Source: Datisca glomerata (lineage: Eukaryota > Streptophyta > Magnoliopsida > Cucurbitales > Datiscaceae). Taken from it: a DNA stretch of 64,000 nt. The notes under the pieces were generated by a model that was given only the letters and a program-made list of their open reading frames with translations, was not told where the DNA came from and made no database searches. The translations under genes were made by a program, and so were the position numbers. The stretch lies in assembly GCA_003255025.1 (NCBI GenBank), contig QANY01002976.1, positions 1,302,001-1,366,000 on the forward strand. The letters run 5' to 3'. Of the stretch, positions 45,281 through 56,162 are shown piece after piece. The stretch's first letter is position 1. Each line of letters begins with the position of its first letter.

Positions 45281-46761
45281 TCTCTCCTTCTCTATGGTTC
45301 TCTCATCTTCATTCAGCACGATTATGGTATCCACAATCTTGAGTGATTATTTCCCTTGGTCGTGGACTTCCTTCTCCATTTCCCATTATGACTGTCCTTC
45401 TGGATATATTCCTGGAGGTATCCATACTTGATCAACTTCTCAATGTAATCTTTGAGCTGGAAACAATCTCTCGTTTAGTGCCCGTAGCATTTGTGAAATG
45501 AGCAATACTTGTTCTTATATTTGTAGCTCGGTTCTTTTGTTAACAAATTTGGTCTCTTCAGCCACGGTTGATTCTTGATCACCTCAAGAATTTGATTCAC
45601 GTGCATAGTAATAGGCGTTTAGACATTGTCCCTGGGTTGGATCCCATTAGCGGACCTTCCCCTATTCTCAGTCTTTTCCTATTTGCTCTCTCCTCATTCC
45701 ACATTCCTTTTTGTTCTTCCCATTCTTTTTTTCCTGGAGCTCGAACCTTGTTCGCCTTTCCTTTGCTCATTTGCTCTTCGTTCCATCATCTTTATGAAGC
45801 TTTTTTTCTCTTCTTCCAATGTGATATAGGTTTTCCCCCGGTTGAATGTCTTCACCATGAACAACCGTTTCACCTTTGACAAATCTTCAGATAGGAGTGA
45901 ATTTGGGTCCAACCCTCACCTGAAAGCCAGTCTTACCACTCGGTCATCACAACTCTCCACTTTGACCATTTTATCCTTGAACATGTGGGTATACTCACGT
46001 AAAGATTCTCCCTTTTTTATAGAGATGGTCAGAAGGTACTCTATGTCCTCCATCACCAAACGATATGTGGAATATTGTTCCAAGAAGACCAAAGACATAA
46101 TAGTGAAGTTAGTAATTGAATCAGAAAGGAGTGAATGGTACCATTTCAAAGCACTCCCGTCCAGACTAGTCGGGAATATCCTACACATCAACTCGTCGTC
46201 ATGTTGGTACAACGCCCTTACTTGTTTGAACCGCCTGAGGTGGTCCACTGGATTAGATTTCCCTTCGTAGCAATTAAACTTGGGTGCCATGAATTTCTTG
46301 GGAATTGGGGCGGCAAAAATTTCTAGACTTAACGGGAACGGGTAAGTGGCTCGAGGTTAGCCTTTCCTGTACTCTCCAGCTCTAGCATCTCTTCTACCGC
46401 CTGTTCTGTTATGACTTTTGGCGGATGGGTTTCTCTCGCCATTTCCTTCGTGCGGTTAGGAGACTAAATTTCTCCATCCTTCTTGATGCACGTTTCTACT
46501 GATTTCAGGATTTACCCGCCTAGCATCCTGTCCATCTGGTTTCGAATAGTTTTCCAGCTCTCGTTGCAGTGCATTAATTTGGTCTAAAGGCTGTTTGCCA
46601 TGTATTGCGCACGCCTCACTGTTTCGTCGTTCCATCTCCTACATTCCTGTTAGAATGGTTTGGAGTATTTCAGTTGGTGGTGTGGGTTGATCAACATGAT
46701 AATTCCTTTTTTCGTTCCCATTTCTCTCATTGAGGACAATGTTTGATCTGGTTCTAGACAT
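45281..46761 (-). pseudogene. Gag of gypsy element F
   Basis: The ATG at 46761 opens MSRTRSNIVLNERNG. The retrotrans_gag core lies at 46290-45916 and is open: KFNCYEGKSNPVDHLRRFKQ, LMCRIFPTSLDGSALKWYHS, VFLEQYSTYRLVMEDIEYLL, REYTHMFKDKMVKVE. A zinc-finger-like motif with YKxKYCSFHKCYGH-type spacing follows near 45510-45460. The homologous gag of element G (50272-51731) is in opposite orientation. Between core and start the frame is broken. Confidence 0.8.
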
Positions 46762-46796
46762 TTCGGAAGGTATTTCGTTTGGAAAAGATTTCTCGA

Positions 46797-46828
46797 GTTT
46801 TCTCCCACTCTCAATGAAAACACCAAAA
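46797..46828 (-). other. Primer-site region of gypsy element F
   Basis: The minus strand reads TTTTGGTGTTTTCATTGAGA immediately after the LTR end TTTACA. Element G has TTTTGATACTTTCATTGAGA in the same place. I do not assign the tRNA. Confidence 0.55.
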
Positions 46829-47422
46829 TGTAAAGGATTATTTTGGAGTAGAAAAATCTATTGCGAACAAATAATAATGACAATTAATATAAAGAGAAAG
46901 AATGAGAGCAAAGAACTTAAGAGTAGAAGTTTACTTGTATTTGGTTGATTTTCAGGGTTGTACATGCTTTTATTTATACAAGAACAAATCTGCTTTTCCG
47001 TTGCAAGCTTTAAGGAGGAGATAGATATTTCCATTGAATATTCCTTTCAACAATCCCCTTTATAACTGTCTGACCGATTCTACGGTTCATTTTTCATCAT
47101 ATTCTTTGATTAATTCTTCGATCTGAAGTTTGTCACGTGTAAGGTAGGATTGACCGTTCGATCTATTTCGCCTCAATTCATTCCTTTCAAATTTCATCCT
47201 AATTCTTTTCCGTTCTCATCATCTTCCATTTTGATTTTTCTTTGAATTCATTCTGGTTCCAAATGCATACTTTAATTATTATGCAATAATATTTATAAGA
47301 AAATCAAAAGTATTATTTATCCACTACGCATAAATTTGCCAATTTATATATTACCCGCCTATATTATATATTTGGCCAATTTATATATTACCCTTACATA
47401 TTATGTATTGAAAAATGTTACA
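46829..47422 (-). repeat. Probable 5' LTR of gypsy element F
   Basis: The inner end TTTACA at 46829 is secure because of the adjoining primer region. The outer end, TGTAACATTTTTC at 47422, is a guess from the TG start. A TATA box (TATAAATA, 46971-46978) lies inside. The sequence differs from the G LTR despite the related coding regions. Confidence 0.4.
46971..46978 (-). promoter_or_regulatory. TATA box of the F LTR
   Basis: The minus strand reads TATAAATAAAAG, about 140 bases upstream of the LTR inner end, which is a plausible transcription start region for element F. Confidence 0.5.
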
Positions 47423-48580
47423 TGAGACCGTGTGCAATGCTCAATATTGGTATGAAATGACGATATTAATTTTTACTTTGAAATATGATGGATAATTAAA
47501 TGAATAACTTTGAATTACAATGTAAATGTAATTATATATGTACCTTAGTGCATGAATAAGTACGTTATCTAGCATCATAGTACTACGAAGCTGTACAAAT
47601 ACAAATCTTTAATATATTAAAAATAGGAAGAGAGGGAGAATCAATTTTTGAGGATTTCGCTCTTTTTTTATAATTCTCAAGATACTCTTTGAGTATATTA
47701 ATGATTAATAATTACTTGTTAATTTTTTTTCTCTCTCGTAATAATGTATATCTTGATGAAGATTTTTACTTTCTTTATTCCTAATTTGAATTTTATATTT
47801 AGACAATAGAATACTTTAAGTTATTTCATTTGTTAAAAAATGTATTAAAGTAAAGAATCCAATTAAAAATTAAAACACGCTTTTAGTTTACTTGTTACGT
47901 AACCATCACATAAATAATATATTGAAAAAGCCAGACTAAAAAAATTGTATCTTAGAGTGTGCGCACGTCACGCTAATTAATTTAATTGAAAAAATTCAGT
48001 ATATGAAACTTAAATATGAAAGAAAATCATAATGATTATAATTATGTTTTTTATTTACAAATAAATAATTTTACTTAAATTTATATTTATGAAACAAATA
48101 ACATACGACAAACATTTAAAATGACAAAAGTATTTAATAGACACTGCACATGTAACTTAACTAATAAGAAAATAAATCAATGCCAACCCAAAATACCGGA
48201 ACACAAATAATAAACTCGAGCATTGGAACAATCAAAAGCCAGAAGTAGTTGGATAGATTTTGCATAACTGGTGACACCCTAATCTTCTCAAGATTTCTGA
48301 CAAAATCAAGCCCAAATAATAACTTCATGAATTCAAATAATTAAAATATTCTTTGAGGACCATCCATTTTGATATGTTGTGTATTTGTCACATTGGGGAT
48401 ATATTGACTGATAATTGATTAATATTAGTGTAATGACAAGTTAATTACAAGACGTGTCCAATTACATAAAAGAGTTTTACAATTAAGCCAAAAGCCATCA
48501 AAATAAAAAACATTCACATTTGTTTTTCTCCAATATCTTATTTGTTAAATAAAGAACCTATTCTTCATGAATAGGCACTC
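47423..48580. other. Upstream region of the DUF26 pseudogene, with a dispersed repeat
   Basis: AT-rich spacer. 47755-48140 is related to 13975-14326 (see there). No coding frame. The remainder (48180-48580) is unique here and leads to the pseudogene's TATA box. Confidence 0.5.
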
Positions 48581-48589
48581 TATATAAAT
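48581..48589 (+). promoter_or_regulatory. TATA box of the DUF26 secretory protein pseudogene
   Basis: TATATAAAT lies 36-44 bases upstream of the ATG at 48625. This is tight but usual for short plant leaders. Confidence 0.6.
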
Positions 48590-48624
48590 GGTAAATTCTA
48601 TAACTTCTTACAATAACTCCAAGG

Positions 48625-49364
48625 ATGACTACTTTGAAATTCATTTTCTCTCTATATCTATAAACCATTATTCTTCTTCTTTTCCAAGTCACTTTAGGAG
48701 CCGGGAATTTGGTTTTCCATTCTTGTTTGAGCTCTACCCATTACGAAGCCAATGATCATTTTGACAAAAACTTACAAATGCTCATGAAACATCTTTCCAG
48801 TCATATCTCTCCTCGAGGTTTCAGCACTGGTTTATTCAGAGAAGGTAAAAACTTGGCATATGGGCATGCTCTATGTGGCCGTGATGTCTCGCCTCTATTA
48901 TGCAAAGAATGTGTGACAGAGGCAAGTGGTGTTCTACAAATACGTTGCCATCTTCTAAAACTGCTATTCTATGGTATACAAGTTGTCTCTTGAAGTACTC
49001 TGATTCTGATTTATTCGGCCAAATTGACATTAGTCACCCATTTCAATTATATTCATTAGAATTGGCAGATAATCTGAACTTATTTCACCACAAGTTGACC
49101 AAACTGATGCACCAACTAGCCAAAGAAGCTTCTGAAAACCAAATCATGTATGCAATAGGGAACTCTAGAGTTGATGAGAGGAAACAAATTCTCGGATCAG
49201 TTCTATGCGCCCAAGACCTTCAATACTCTGATTGTGAGAAATGTCTGAATGAGTTGATTAAAATGCTTCCAAAGCCCGGTAAAATGAATAGTGGAGGACA
49301 TATCATTAGTGGAAGTTGTATATTAGCATTCGATACTAGATTCTTCGAAAGAATCGAAGTCTGA
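48625..49364 (+). pseudogene. Cysteine-rich repeat secretory protein (two DUF26/Gnk2 domains), broken
   Basis: The only non-transposon gene seen outside a mobile element. The ATG at 48625 opens a signal-peptide-like MTTLKFIFSLYL, interrupted by TAA at 48661 and continuing TIILLLFQVTLGAG. The first DUF26 domain has the C-x8-C-x2-C signature (CGRDVSPLLCKEC, about 48876-48914). A one-base loss near 48953 shifts the frame into SSKTAILWYTSCLLKYSD. The second domain repeats the signature (CAQDLQYSDCEKC, about 49206-49244) and ends FFERIEV before TGA at 49364. Such secreted proteins bind mannose or act in defence and signalling. No transmembrane or kinase part follows, so it is of the CRRSP type, not a CRK. 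A recoverable allele elsewhere is possible; here two lesions break it. Confidence 0.85.
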
Positions 49365-49759
49365 ATGTTTAAAATTTGGGCTTATACAATAAGTAATAAC
49401 ACTACTCCCTGAAGTCCATGTTCTACACCCAAATTTATTTTACTTTTTTTTGGAACGTTGTCTCGTATTGCCTGATATGCCTCTTTTGTGTTAATTATAA
49501 GATCCTATTACCCATCTCTTTAATACCTAAATTTTAAAGAATGATCAGACTGAGCTTATCAACCCTATTAACTAATAACTTATGGTGTAAAACATATAAA
49601 AAAGAGTTGTGATGATTACCTAATTCTTGATTTACTTTAAAAAAAATTACAAGTTGTAAGAATGTTATTACTTTGGTTAAAATATAATACAACTAGTTGT
49701 ATGGATAAAAAAATCTAAGGATCTCAATTTATAACATCCCATGATTGATCCATGATATG
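49365..49759. other. Downstream spacer of the DUF26 pseudogene
   Basis: AT-rich, with no gene. The gypsy G LTR begins at 49760. Confidence 0.5.
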
Positions 49760-50209
49760 TGAACAGGGATGAAACCACCACTAAGGACATGTGTGTTGAG
49801 AAGAGCCAATTAGAAGAGAGTTCGAAGACCACCATCGTGGCGGAACGGGAAAAACAAATCAAGACTGTGGGATCAATCTGACGGCATGTATTAATTCAGT
49901 AGTTAAAGGTAAAATATATGATTCTCAGAGAATATTCTTATGACCCCTTAAATATAATTGTAATCCCTAAAATATGGTGGTAATATCTCATTTATGGTTA
50001 AATATTCCTAGGATACAGTGAATATTCCATTCTTAAGAGGATATTTTCATTTATAAGTATATTTGATTAGTTCTTGGAATGGCCTATAAATAGAGGCTAA
50101 TTGTAAGCTCAATTGAATCAATACAAACCAACTAATTCTTCATCTATTTCATCACTCATACTCTCTTCTCCCTATTGTTTTTCGAGTGAGTGAGGAAAAA
50201 TCTTTTACA
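49760..50209 (+). repeat. 5' LTR of gypsy element G
   Basis: It begins TGAACAGGGATGAAACC and ends TCTTTTACA, 450 bp. It matches 56163-56490 closely (AGAGCCAATTAG, CACCATCGTGGCG, GGGATCAATCTGACGGCA, CTATAAATAGAGGCTAATTG). TATA box at 50085-50093. The 5 bases before it are ATATG. Confidence 0.85.
50085..50093 (+). promoter_or_regulatory. TATA box of the G LTR
   Basis: TATAAATAG, repeated at 56458-56465 in the 3' LTR. Confidence 0.65.
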
Positions 50210-50240
50210 TTTTGATACTTTCATTGAGAATGAAAAGAAA
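50210..50240 (+). other. Primer-site region of gypsy element G
   Basis: TTTTGATACTTTCATTGAGA directly follows the LTR end, parallel to element F. Confidence 0.5.
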
Positions 50241-50271
50241 ACCTTAAGAAAAACCCTTCCAAAACTGAATG

Positions 50272-51731
50272 ATGCCTAGAACTAAATCAATCGTTGCCCT
50301 TAACGAGGGAATTTGAAATGGGAATGGGGATGATCATATCAATCAACCTACTCCACCAGTTGAGATGCTCCAGACGATCCTGAATGGGATGTAGGACATG
50401 GAGCAGAGGAATGCTGAAACGCTGTGCAATGCATGGAAAAGGGTGCAAGACCATATCAACACGCTGCAATGGGAATTTGCACAGACATGTACAGATGTTA
50501 GCCAACGAACCAACCGTGAAGAACGGGAAAATTATTCAGAAGGAGGTGGACGAGAAGCCAGATGAGAGGACAATGAAAATAGCAGGAATGTGCAGAATGA
50601 AGACGTAGAAATCTAGTCCCAACTCCATACGAAAGAAACAATGGGAGAAGGCGTCCACAGAAAGTCATGAGTGAAAAGGCTATGGAGGAGATGCTGAAAA
50701 GAAAAATGATGAAGGTGAGGAATCTAGGGAGTGTGGGAAAGGATGATCTCAAATCGCTCACCAGAACCCCCCTAAGTCTAGAAATCCTGGCGACCCCAAT
50801 GCTAAAGAAGTTTGTGGTGCCAAAATTCAAGTTCTATGAAAGAAAGTCTGATTCAGTGGACCATCACAGAAAATTCAAGCAAGTTATGGTGTTGTATCAA
50901 CACGAGGATGCGCTGATGTGCCGAATGTTCCCTACCAGCCTTAACGGAACTGCTCTAAAATGATATCATTCCATTCCCGCTCATTAGATTACTAACTTTA
51001 CTGTAGTGTCTACTATTGTTTTGGAGCAGTACTCTACATATCGTGCGGTGATGAAGGACATAGAGTACCTCCTAACTATTTCCGCTAAGAAAGGAGGATC
51101 TATGCATTAATATACCTACAGATTCAAATATCAAATGACCAAGGTGGAGAATTGTGACGACCGAGTGGCGAGGCTAGCTTCCAAACGGGGTCTAGACCCA
51201 AACTCACCCCTCTTCGATCATCTGTAAAAGGTGAAGCCATTGACTATTGCTGAGATGTTCTAGCAGGCACAAACCTAAAATACATTGGAAGAAGAAAAGA
51301 ATAGTTTGTTGAAACTGGGAGAATGAAGGAATGATGAGTCTCGAAAAGAAGAACGAAACTCTAGAACCGACAAAAAGAGATCTTAGAGAATGGATAAAGA
51401 TGGTGAATGGGGTGATAGTAAGCGGTACAAGACCGAAAGCCAAATGAGATTCATAGAAGATGTTCATCGTAGGGACAAAGTCTACACACCTCTCACAGTG
51501 TCAATAAACTAAGTCTTCGATATGATCAAAGATAAACCTTGGTTGAAGAGGCAGGGCCCCCTTTCAAAGGAGCTGCATTATAAGGACAAAGACAAATACT
51601 GCTCCTACCATAGGAGTAGCGGACATTACATGAAAGATTACTTCCAGTTGAAAGACTACGTTGAGAAACTAGTCAAGGACGATTATCAGAATCAGTATGT
51701 GAAAAAAAGAAGAATTGAAATGGGAAAGTGA
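50272..51731 (+). pseudogene. Gag of gypsy element G
   Basis: The ATG at 50272 gives MPRTKSIVALNEGI, then a stop. The gag core at about 50810-51180 reads PKFKFYERKSDSVDHHRKFK, LMCRMFPTSLNGTALK, VLEQYSTYRAVMKDIEYLL across stops. At 51522-51731 an open piece contains the knuckle-like CSYHRSSGHYMKD and FQLKDYVEKLVKD. It is clearly the same family as element F. Stops occur at several codons, many of them TGG or CAG/CAA changed by transition. Confidence 0.8.
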
Positions 51732-52560
51732 AAAAGAAGTTCGTGACGAGGAGAAATGTGACAACGGGAGACAACCACTCCAGATTGTCGATACCGTTAT
51801 TGTGTTGATTGCACATGAAGGAACTACCACAAAAGAAAGGAAGGTATATTGTAAGAAGCCAAAGTTGAAGGAGAACTAGGAGTGAGGAAGCTCTTCGAAT
51901 GACAACGGGAATCTCCCTTTGATATCTGATGACTTAGATCTGGAACATGATGAGCGTCACAATGACGTCCTAGTCATTTCAATACAAGTCAGAAATTGCT
52001 TATTGAGGTGAGTACTGATTGATGATGAGAGCGCCACCAATATTTTACATCGGTCCACACTTAAAAAGATGTCCATGGGAGATTAGTAACTACAAGGACC
52101 AATACAACCACTGGTAGGCTTCAACGGAGCCATCAATTATTCTGAAGGGATCATTACCCTTCTCATAAATTTTGAGCCGTTCAACCATCTTACAGAATTT
52201 GTGATATTAGATACATCATTCCCATATAACCCTATCCTGGGGAGAACTTGGCTGCACAAGATGAAAGTTTTACCGTGTGCTGAAATACCCATCTTCAGAA
52301 GGGATCAAGACCATAACGGGTAATCAAGTTGTTGCTCGTATCTGGACTGCGACTGCACTTGAATCGATAAGAAAGAAGATAACGCACAAGAATGTGGAGG
52401 AACAGGGGACAGCTACAGAACAATAGCGATCACAAGAGGACGAGCAGGGGCCTAAGGTACGAGGCAAGGGAAAAATTGAACATGTCTGTTTAGATGAGGA
52501 GACATAGAAGATGACCACATTGGGGCCCACCTTAAGCAGACAGAGAAAGAAAGGTATAAG
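51732..52560 (+). pseudogene. Protease region of gypsy element G
   Basis: VLIDDESATNILHRSTLKKM at about 52015-52075 mirrors the protease of element F (VDDESAVNIL). It is followed by LVGFNGAINYSEGIITLLI, FNHLTEFVILDTSFPYNPIL and GRTWLHKMKVLPC up to 52280. Broken by stops. Confidence 0.75.
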
Positions 52561-53055
52561 AAATTCCTACGGGGGAGCATAGACATCTTTGCAACTATGG
52601 CATAAGAAATGACAAGTTTTCCTGAAGGCATAATATGCCGTAAACAAAATACAGATCTCGCTGTCAAGCCAGTAAAACAACGGAATAGGAGTTTCGCTCT
52701 AGAACAAAATATGGTAGTAAAAGAAGAAGTGGAAAAACTGTTGAAAATGGACTTCATCTGTGAGGTGAAATACTGTCAAGCCCGTAAAAAACTGTTGATA
52801 GTGGGAGTCTCTCTGCTACGGGAATTGGAGGTAACTGATGTAGATATATAATGTGTCTCAATGTTAATTATGAAACAGGTTAGGGGAGAACTCATGGAAA
52901 AAGATGAAAGAATGATCAGTTAGATGCAATGGGCAAAAGAGTTACTGAGTCAACTGAAAAGCTATGAGATCCGTCAGATCCCGAGAATAGAAATGGGCAT
53001 GCATATGCTTTTCTACTTAAAGGATGGGGTAATGCCTAGTGATAAGCTTCATGCA
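52561..53055 (+). pseudogene. RT N-terminus fused to RNase H remnant, element G
   Basis: An open frame (52609-52851) starts in RT: TDLAVKPVKQRNRSFALEQN, VEKLLKMDFICEVKY. At about 52775 it jumps directly into late RNase H sequence (GVSLLRELEVTDVDI). All RT catalytic motifs and most of RNase H, about 1.2 kb in element F, are deleted. The short 3' part runs to about 53030. Element G could not copy itself. Confidence 0.8.
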
Positions 53056-54195
53056 AAGATAATTCAATAGTATATGTCTGGTATTATCTAATTAATGGAT
53101 TGTTGTATAGAAGATCTTTTTCAGTCCCATATTTAAAGTGTTTACGGAAAAAGGAGACGCAATATTCCTTAGCAAAAATCCACAAAGGAATATACAGGAA
53201 TCATATTGGGGGAAGATCTCTAGTTCACAAGGTGTTGAACAAAGGGTATTACTGGTCTAAAATGCATCAAGACGCTAAGCAATATGCAGAAAGGTGTGAT
53301 AAATGTCAACGCTTTGCTCCCGTAGCCAAAATGGCTCATGGAGAACTCAACACAGTAGCAATCTCATGGCCATTCATGTAATGGGTGCAGGACATTATTG
53401 GACCCTTGCCCATGGCACCAGCTTAGAAACACTTTCTACTAGCGGCAATGGATTACTTCGCCAAGTGGATTGAAACTGAAGCTTTCACAAGGATTCACGA
53501 GGAAGAAGTAAAAAAATTCTTATGGAAGAATATAGTGTGCCGATACGAGATACCATGAATTCTTATCTCTATCGGGCTTTATTTCACGGGACCTTCTGTG
53601 AAGACCTAGAAATTTCCAACCGATTCTCTAAGCCATATTATCCTCAAGAAAATAGATAAGATGATAGGTCACATCAGATTATACTGGATAACATGACGAA
53701 GTGATGGGAATCTGCCAAAGGAAAGTGGGTAGAGGAACTGCCAGCAATATTGTAGGAATACATAACCACCCCTAGAGAAACAATGACAGAAACACATTTT
53801 GCTCTGGCATACGGAATGAAAGCAGTAATATGAGTTGAAATTGGGATCCCAACTATGAATTCAAAATTTAGCAGCAGTAGAATGAAGAGCTCTTAAAGGA
53901 TAACCTTGATTTGTTAGAGGAAAAAAGAGAAGCGGCACTGTTCCGAATGGCTAGCTACAATAAGAAAATAAAAGAGTACTTTAGAAGAAGAGTTAGAAAA
54001 CGGGAATTCTGGAAAGGAGATCTAGTTCAAAAGAAAGTCTTCCAAGCGGAAGGAAAGTACGGACCGACTTAGGACGGACCATACATTATCAAATGAGTAG
54101 GTGGCAGCGGGTATTACTACCTAACAACAGAAGAAGGGGGAGATCTGGCAAAACCGTGGAACGTCATTCATTTGAAAAATACTTTTTGTTAAGTT
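53056..54195 (+). pseudogene. Integrase of gypsy element G
   Basis: The zinc region is open at 53100-53381: HKGIYRNHIGGRSLVHKVLN, GYYWSKMHQDAKQYAERCDK, CQRFAPVAKMAHGELN. The core starts VQDIIGPLPMAPA with FLLAAMDYFAKWIE (53390-53480), then continues in damaged frames to WVEELPAIL (53715) and the C-terminal AKPWNVIHLKNTFC-like end near 54190. Decay is moderate. Confidence 0.8.
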
Positions 54196-54254
54196 TTGAA
54201 TATGATAGTGAATAATTTTCCCATGGTTTTTTCATAAAGGTTTTTACGTAAAAA

Positions 54255-54292
54255 TTATGTGTCAACTCTCTCTCTCTCTCTCTCTTCTCTAA
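54255..54292. repeat. (CT)n microsatellite before the G tandem repeat
   Basis: About 12 CT units; element E has a similar CT-rich stretch at 22065-22090, at the same place relative to integrase. Confidence 0.9.
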
Positions 54293-54300
54293 CAAAACAA

Positions 54301-54920
54301 ATTAAAGCTCGGCGATCGTGTGGCCTAAGCCCTTGGGAGCGGGAAAAACCTTCTATCTAAAATGTGAAAATTAAAGGTCGGCAGTCTTATGGCATAAGCC
54401 CTTGAGAGTTAGAAAAACCTCATCTCAAATATGTGAAAATAAAAGGTGCAGTCTTGTGGCCTAAGCTCTTGAAAGCGAGAAAAACTTTCTCTCAAGCATG
54501 AAAAAATTAAAGGTCGGCGGTCTTGCGGCCTAAGCCCTTGAGAGTGGGAAAAACCTTCTCTCTAAAATGTGAAAATTAAAGGTGAATGGTCTTGTGGCCT
54601 AAGCCCTTGAGAGCGGGAAAAATCTTCTCTCTAAAATGTGAAAATTAAAGGTCGGCGGTCTTGTGGCCTAAGCCCTTGAGAGTGGGAAAAACCTTCTCTC
54701 TAGAATGTGAAAATTAAAGGTCGGCGTTCTTGTGGCATAAGCCTTTGAGAGCCGGAAAAACCTTCTCTTTAAAATGTGAAAATTAAAGGTCTGCGGACTT
54801 GTGGCCTAAGCCCTTGGGAGTGGGAAAAACTTTTTCTCTAAAATGTGGAAATCAAAGTCGGCGGTCTTGTGGCCTAAGCCCTTGGGAGCGGGAAAAATCT
54901 TTTCATAGAAATGTGGAAAT
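54301..54920 (+). repeat. Nine-copy tandem repeat, 69-bp unit, in the 3' UTR of element G
   Basis: Units start at about 54301, 54370, 54440, 54507, 54576, 54645, 54714, 54783 and 54851. The consensus carries GTGAAAATTAAAGGTCGGCG, TCTTGTGGCCTAAGCCCTTG and AGAGxGGGAAAAACCTTCTC. Spacing is nearly constant at 69. The core GCCTAAGxCCTTGAGAx is shared with the E repeat, although the rest of the unit differs. Confidence 0.95.
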
Positions 54921-54959
54921 CAAAACAAGCAAAAGCTTAAGCATATAAAAATGGACAAC

Positions 54960-55900
54960 TTGAAAAAAAAACATAAAAAAGAATTAAAAAAAGATTGGGA
55001 AACCGAAGCTCCGGCGACTTATTGAAAACTCCCCATTTTCTAGGAATTGTCTAGCGGCCATCACCGCCTAAGTTCCCACTGATCAATATGGTATCTTGTT
55101 CGCAGCCTTTATCCCCTTCCGGGATCACAATTATCAGTTTTCCTCTTTGCTAGATGGACGAGGGCAAGTTAATAGGTCTCATTACGGTATTTAACTATAT
55201 TACAGTGGCGAAGCTCACCAATTCCTAAATCTAAGTTGTATCTCTTATTCATGGCTTCAAATCCTAGGAGGACCCAATAAGAGCTAGTGTAAATTGGGAC
55301 GAGGCTAAACTGAAGGTGTGAAAGAACTCTTGGATAAAATGAGAAAAAGGAAGCTTGAGACCTAAGGCAATATACATTGTGCTTAAGGTAATTTGGTAGG
55401 GAGCTCTACGCGGCATACTAGTAGAATGACTCTCCCCTAAACCACAAATGATGATAGGAAGGCATGAGAGGCTCTAAAACTATCAAGCTCAGCTTGGGTC
55501 TTAACTAAGGGAACGGGAGGTCTGAACTAGGTGCCTTCACTTATCATAACTTCAGAACTCACAAAGGAGATGAGAAGAAAGCTTGCAGAGAACGAGAAGA
55601 TAGGAAGAAACTTACGAGGAGTGAAGACAAAAGGTGAAGAAGAAATGAGGAGGAAATGTCCTTAAATAATCAACGAACTTGAAAAGAAAATGAAAAATGC
55701 CTTATAAATCTTGAAAACGAGTGATGGAAAGGACATTTTGCAGAGAGGCATGACTAATAAGATGATGGAACCATTGTCTGAATTGATGAATGACAGAGTG
55801 ACAGCTGGAAAGGAAGGAACGTGTCTCATAAAAAACAAATCAATAAAGCACGCGTCGTACATTCCCAATAAGAATGATTGAGAACGGGAAGGCGAAGAGA
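54960..55900 (-). pseudogene. Antisense ORF remnant in the 3' region of element G
   Basis: On the minus strand the words FEAMNKRYNLDLGIGELRHC (55255-55200) and MGSFQ (about 55040) match those in the antisense ORF of element E, and a hydrophobic VLSHLQFSLVPI-like stretch precedes them. Only the N-terminal half is recognisable, and there are many stops. The coiled-coil part is absent or too decayed. Confidence 0.55.
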
Positions 55901-56149
55901 CAAGGAGAAATGATGAGAGGTCATTTTGTGTATCAATGAGAAAGGTGTCAGTAGGAGTGGGAAATGAAGCGACGGACGAAAGGTACGTGCTTTTCTTACC
56001 TTTTAATTATTATCTTTTCAGTTTATTAATGATTGCAGGTTCAAATAAATGACACAAAAACCAGAAAATCCCATGAAACTCCTTATCGAAACGCGCGTAA
56101 ACCATAATTTATCATCATTACACATCAACAAATGAAATTTTGTTGAATG
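55901..56149. other. Spacer between antisense ORF and 3' LTR of G
   Basis: No gene seen. Confidence 0.4.
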
Positions 56150-56162
56150 TAATGGGGGTAAA
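56150..56162 (+). other. Polypurine tract of element G
   Basis: AATGGGGGTAAA lies directly before the TGAACAAGGG start of the 3' LTR. Confidence 0.7.

Noticed and set aside
54301..54920. Regular 69-bp array as a possible CRISPR array
   Set aside because: There are no unique spacers; whole units repeat, and the array lies after a gypsy integrase in a plant genome, as 3' UTR tandem repeats do.
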